DNA from: an uncultured Lachnospiraceae bacterium | Lineage (GTDB): Bacteria; Bacillota; Clostridia; Lachnospirales; Lachnospiraceae | Direction: 5' to 3' | DNA: 64,000 bases | NCBI GenBank assembly: GCA_910586705.1 | Contig: CAJUJK010000017.1 | Coordinates: 12,848 to 76,847 of the forward strand | Made by a program: the position numbers and the translations under genes | In this document: in pieces, positions 60,992 to 64,000 of the stretch | Layout: every line of letters starts with the position of its first letter | Position numbering within the stretch: position 1 is the first letter of the stretch | The notes under the pieces: generated by a model | The model's input: the letters and a program-made list of their open reading frames with translations, nothing else | Told to the model about the DNA's origin: nothing | The model's database searches: none

Positions 60992-61936
60992 ATGAAATAT
61001 ATCAAGGACTACAAAGAAAGCGACAAAATGTTCGATGTTTACCTGTGTAAGCATAAGCAGTCGGCTGTGACCAAAAACGGGAAACCCTATGACAACGTGA
61101 TTCTACAGGATAAGACAGGCACCATAGACGCAAAGATATGGGACCCGAACAACGCGGGGATAGAGGACTTTGACAGCATGGATTACATAGAGGTACACGG
61201 TGATGTGACCAGCTTTCAGGGCGCGCTGCAGGTCAACGTGAAGCGCGTGCGAAAATGCAGGGAAGGCGAGTACGATCCGGCGGAGTATCTTCCTGTCAGT
61301 AAATTTAAGACGGAGGACATGATGACGGAACTGCTTGATCTGGCGGGAAGCGTGAAAAATCCATATCTGCATCAGTTACTGGAAGCGTTTTTCGTGAAAG
61401 ACGAGGCTTTTATCAAAGTGTTCCGGCAGTCCTCGGCGGCTAAGACCGTACATCATGGGTTTGTGGGAGGTCTCTTGCAGCATTCGCTGGCGGTGACGAA
61501 GCTGTGCGATTATTTTTGTACCCAGTACCCGGTTCTTAACAGAGATCTGCTGATTACGGCGGCGATCTGCCACGATATCGGCAAAACGAAAGAACTGTCC
61601 CTTTTTCCGCAGAATGATTATACGGACGACGGTCAGTTTCTCGGTCATATCGTGATCGGCAGCGAGATGATCGGGGAGAAAGTCAGAATGATAGACGGAT
61701 TCCCGGCGCTGCTTGCCAATGAACTGAAACACTGTATTCTTTCCCATCATGGGGAGTTTGAGTTCGGTTCGCCGAAGAAGCCTGCGATCGTGGAGGCGGT
61801 GGCGTTAAACTTTGCAGATAATGTGGACGCCAAGATGGAGACTTTTGCAGAGATTCTGGCAAACAATACCGAGACCGGGTGGCTTGGATTCAACAGACTG
61901 TTTGAGTCGAATCTGCGCGGCACGAGTTTGGAGTGA
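60992..61936 (+). CDS. yhaM: 3'-5' exoribonuclease YhaM-like, OB-fold plus HD domain
   Basis: The 314-residue protein has an N-terminal OB-fold (about 10-90; NGKPYDNVILQDKTGTIDAKIWD) and an HD domain with GGLLQHSLAV and CHDIGKTKE (His194-Asp195). This is the layout of YhaM, which trims RNA from the 3' end in Gram-positives. AAGGATGGACGGAGAA precedes the ATG. The rlmD start overlaps or closely follows its stop (the overlapping GTG 61933 is not used here). Confidence 0.9.
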   Translation: MKYIKDYKESDKMFDVYLCKHKQSAVTKNGKPYDNVILQDKTGTIDAKIWDPNNAGIEDFDSMDYIEVHGDVTSFQGALQVNVKRVRKCREGEYDPAEYLPVSKFKTEDMMTELLDLAGSVKNPYLHQLLEAFFVKDEAFIKVFRQSSAAKTVHHGFVGGLLQHSLAVTKLCDYFCTQYPVLNRDLLITAAICHDIGKTKELSLFPQNDYTDDGQFLGHIVIGSEMIGEKVRMIDGFPALLANELKHCILSHHGEFEFGSPKKPAIVEAVALNFADNVDAKMETFAEILANNTETGWLGFNRLFESNLRGTSLE

Positions 61937-61941
61937 TAAGC

Positions 61942-63582
61942 ATGGAATATAAAAAAAATGATATTGTCCGGCTTACGGTAGAGGATATCGGAAACGACGG
62001 TGAGGGCATCGGGAAAGCAGATGGGTATACCCTGTTTGTCAAAGACGCCGTGATCGGGGACGTCATTGAAGCGCGTATTACTAAATGCAAGAAAAACTAT
62101 GGCTATGCAAGAGTAGAGAAGGTGGTGACGCCTTCTCCTTTTCGTGTGGATCCCAAATGCCCCTTTCACAGACAGTGCGGCGGCTGCCAGATTCAGACCA
62201 TGAGTTACGAGAGACAGCTTGCCTATAAACAGAATAAAGTGCGGGGGCTTTTACAGCGGATCGGCGGTTTTTCCCCGGAGTTAATTGATGCGGCTATGGA
62301 ACCGATTGTTGGCATGAAAGAGCCTTGGCATTACCGCAACAAGGCACAGTACCCCGTGGGATATGACAAGGCGGGAAATCTGGTTGTGGGCTTTTACGCG
62401 GGAAGAACCCACGATATCATTGCCAATACGGACTGCCCGTTAGGACCGCCGGAGAACCAGATGATTTTGGAAGCGGTGCTTTCCTATATGAGGGAAAACG
62501 GCGTGGAAGCCTACCGGGAAAGCACAGGTGAAGGGCTGGTGCGGCATGTGCTGATCCGCACGGGATTTGTTTCCGGGGAGATTATGGTATGTCTGGTGAT
62601 AAATGGAAGAAAGCTGCCGGAAGAAGATAAACTGGTGGAAAAGCTGACGGGGCAGCTTGAAGCTGATGATGAAATGCCTGTTGGTGCGTGCGAACGGGCA
62701 GCACAAACGGAAGAGCGAAAAATATCGTGTAAGAGGATTGCCAGCATTTCAATCAGTATTAACAGGGAAAAGACAAATGTAATCATGGGACCGGAAATAC
62801 GGGTGCTCTGGGGCAGCGGCTGGATTGAGGACAGCCTCCGCGTGCCGGGTCCGACAGATTTTGCGACGGCTGGGAACATGGGTGATGGAGATGAGGGAAA
62901 CGAAGATAGAATTACATTTCGGATTTCGCCCCTGTCCTTCTATCAGGTAAATCCCCGGCAGACCGAAAAACTTTACGGTCTTGCACTGGAATACGCGGGG
63001 CTGACCGGGCGGGAAACCGTGTGGGATCTGTACTGTGGTATCGGGACGATCTCCCTGTTTATGGCAAAACGCGCCAGAAAAGTTTACGGGGTGGAAGTCA
63101 TTCCGCAGGCAATCGAGGACGCGGAAGAGAACGCCCGCAGGAACGGCATAACGAATGCAGAATTTATAGTGGGGAAGGCGGAGGAAGTGCTGCCGGGGTT
63201 TTATAAGGGAAACGGCGGCAACTTCGGTTCGGAAACCGGGGAAACGGACGGCAGAGCAGACGAGAGAGAGAATCTGTCGCGTGCACAGATGCGCCACCCC
63301 GATGTGATCGTGGTCGATCCGCCCCGCAAGGGCTGCGATGAAACATGTCTGGAAACCATGCTGGCGATGCAGCCGGGGCGGATCGTCTATGTGAGCTGTG
63401 ATCTGGCGACGCTGGCGCGGGATCTGAAGGTGCTGTGCGGAGGCGGGTATGAGCTGAAGCGGGTCAGGGCTGTGGATCAGTTTGGGCATACGGGGCATGT
63501 GGAGACGGTGTGCCTTTTGATGAGGAAAAAGATAAATTATAGGGAAGAGGAGATAGAGGATTGCGGGTGCATTTATGGATAA
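61942..63582 (+). CDS. rlmD: 23S rRNA (uracil-C5)-methyltransferase RlmD/RlmCD type
   Basis: The 546-residue enzyme methylates uridines of 23S rRNA. The TRAM domain (about 1-60), the iron-sulfur cysteines (Cys73, Cys79, Cys82 and Cys165) and the methyltransferase core are visible. The core has WDLYCGIGTISLFMA (SAM site), VDPPRKGCDE, and the catalytic Cys486 in VSCDLATLARDL. Two clone-specific inserts (about 240-275 and 412-440) are charged and poorly conserved. The start at ATG 61942 has GGAG eight bases upstream. The 3' end overlaps the minus-strand permease by 10 bases. Confidence 0.92.
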   Translation: MEYKKNDIVRLTVEDIGNDGEGIGKADGYTLFVKDAVIGDVIEARITKCKKNYGYARVEKVVTPSPFRVDPKCPFHRQCGGCQIQTMSYERQLAYKQNKVRGLLQRIGGFSPELIDAAMEPIVGMKEPWHYRNKAQYPVGYDKAGNLVVGFYAGRTHDIIANTDCPLGPPENQMILEAVLSYMRENGVEAYRESTGEGLVRHVLIRTGFVSGEIMVCLVINGRKLPEEDKLVEKLTGQLEADDEMPVGACERAAQTEERKISCKRIASISISINREKTNVIMGPEIRVLWGSGWIEDSLRVPGPTDFATAGNMGDGDEGNEDRITFRISPLSFYQVNPRQTEKLYGLALEYAGLTGRETVWDLYCGIGTISLFMAKRARKVYGVEVIPQAIEDAEENARRNGITNAEFIVGKAEEVLPGFYKGNGGNFGSETGETDGRADERENLSRAQMRHPDVIVVDPPRKGCDETCLETMLAMQPGRIVYVSCDLATLARDLKVLCGGGYELKRVRAVDQFGHTGHVETVCLLMRKKINYREEEIEDCGCIYG

Positions 63583-64000
63583 ATATAACGTCTGCCCATG
63601 GCACTTATAATCCCAAAATAGCAAATATAAAAAACTGAAATACACGCCCCAAACTCACCAGCTAATTTGAGCAGAATATTATGCAAAGAAGCTGGCAATA
63701 TTAAGTTCATTTTTCCATTCAGTAACGGTATGCAGAATAAAATAATCAATAAAGCCATTATCATTGGAGAGGATAATTTAATTGCTATCTGTTGATTCAC
63801 AAGTCTTACTATCTGCTTATCGCTTTTTCCCATACAGCGCATGATCTGATTGCTTTTTGAATTTTGCCTAATCTCTATCATCTGCTGCAAAGACAGTATC
63901 GAAAAATAAATAACCAGAAACACGATACAGATACTTATTTGTGCAGTTCCCATCCACTGGCGCATAGCCGTATCAAAAAGCTGAAATTCCGGCTGCAATA
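63573..64000 (-). CDS. FtsX-like permease, C-terminal part (5' end beyond window)
   Basis: On the minus strand the frame enters from the right edge and ends at 63573, giving 142 residues. It has four membrane segments: IVFLVIYFSILSL, then MALLIILFCIPLL, and an end with ISVFYICYFGIISAMGRRYIY. EIRQNSKSNQIMRCMGKSDKQIVRLVNQQ between helices is the coupling region of FtsX/MacB-type ABC permeases, such as bacitracin exporters. It overlaps the 3' end of rlmD by 10 bases. Confidence 0.7.
   Translation of the reverse strand, partial: LQPEFQLFDTAMRQWMGTAQISICIVFLVIYFSILSLQQMIEIRQNSKSNQIMRCMGKSDKQIVRLVNQQIAIKLSSPMIMALLIILFCIPLLNGKMNLILPASLHNILLKLAGEFGACISVFYICYFGIISAMGRRYIYP

Noticed and set aside
1..64000. 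CRISPR arrays, tRNA, rRNA, insertion sequences, prophage
   Set aside because: No direct-repeat spacer arrays, cloverleaf-like tails, rRNA blocks, transposase or phage genes were seen.

Overview
The window reads as a chromosomal segment of an anaerobic, spore-forming, low-oxygen Firmicute, most likely a Lachnospiraceae (Clostridium cluster XIVa) gut-type bacterium. Reasons visible in the sequence: a sporulation/division cluster (mazG, HU, rqcP, yabP, yabQ, divIC, spoIIE, tilS, hpt, ftsH) in Bacillus/Clostridium order, a CotS-like spore coat gene, a YtvI-like gene, a reverse rubrerythrin/rubredoxin/PerR-type operon, a T-box in front of an archaeal-type prolyl-tRNA synthetase, a type-2 galT, strong AGGAGG ribosome sites and many hairpin-plus-U terminators. 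No phage, insertion sequence, CRISPR array, tRNA or rRNA gene was seen.

Layout. 1-2.6 kb: tail of a GH127-like arabinofuranosidase and a GH3 glycosidase. 2.8-7.8 kb: small conserved protein, CCA-adding enzyme, spore coat kinase-like protein, large PEGA-domain lipoprotein. 8.0-8.4 kb: RelB/DinJ-type antitoxin with a truncated YoeB-like toxin. 8.4-16.6 kb: the mazG-to-ftsH sporulation/division/housekeeping block, with a candidate sigma-E promoter before yabPQ. 16.8-25.4 kb: GH13 glucosidase, transglutaminase-like exported protein, MGMT-like protein, threonine aldolase, then an ECF sigma / anti-sigma-like / vWA lipoprotein module. 25.6-29.2 kb (mostly minus strand): Hsp20, TIM-barrel isomerase, HPr-like protein lacking the active histidine, and the PerR-type regulator-reverse rubrerythrin-rubredoxin operon. 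29.5-36.9 kb: two-component system, RluA, YtvI-like permease, O-antigen-ligase-like protein, Rpn-family nuclease. 37-47.7 kb: T-box-proS, BlaI/M56 peptidase pair, amidase, AraC regulator, galK-galT. 47.9-54.6 kb: XRE regulator, DEDDh exonuclease, VanW protein, shortened AIR-synthase-like protein, Lrp/AsnC regulator with aminotransferase, trmL. 54.7-64 kb: a second two-component system, mutS2, an HtrA-like protein without catalytic residues, YhaM-like exoribonuclease, RlmD and the end of an FtsX-like permease.

The most unusual signals are non-coding or degenerate. A structured repeat occurs three times in leaders of unrelated genes (29.39, 42.80 and 44.88 kb), with compensatory changes in its stems. 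A second short motif occurs three times just after terminators. The rpn gene has an in-frame internal start with an excellent ribosome site, recalling the known RpnL/RpnS toxin/intragenic-antitoxin arrangement. The HtrA homologue appears to have lost all three triad residues, and the AIR-synthase-like protein lacks about 100 internal residues. All assignments are from reading motifs and family memory; no database search was possible.
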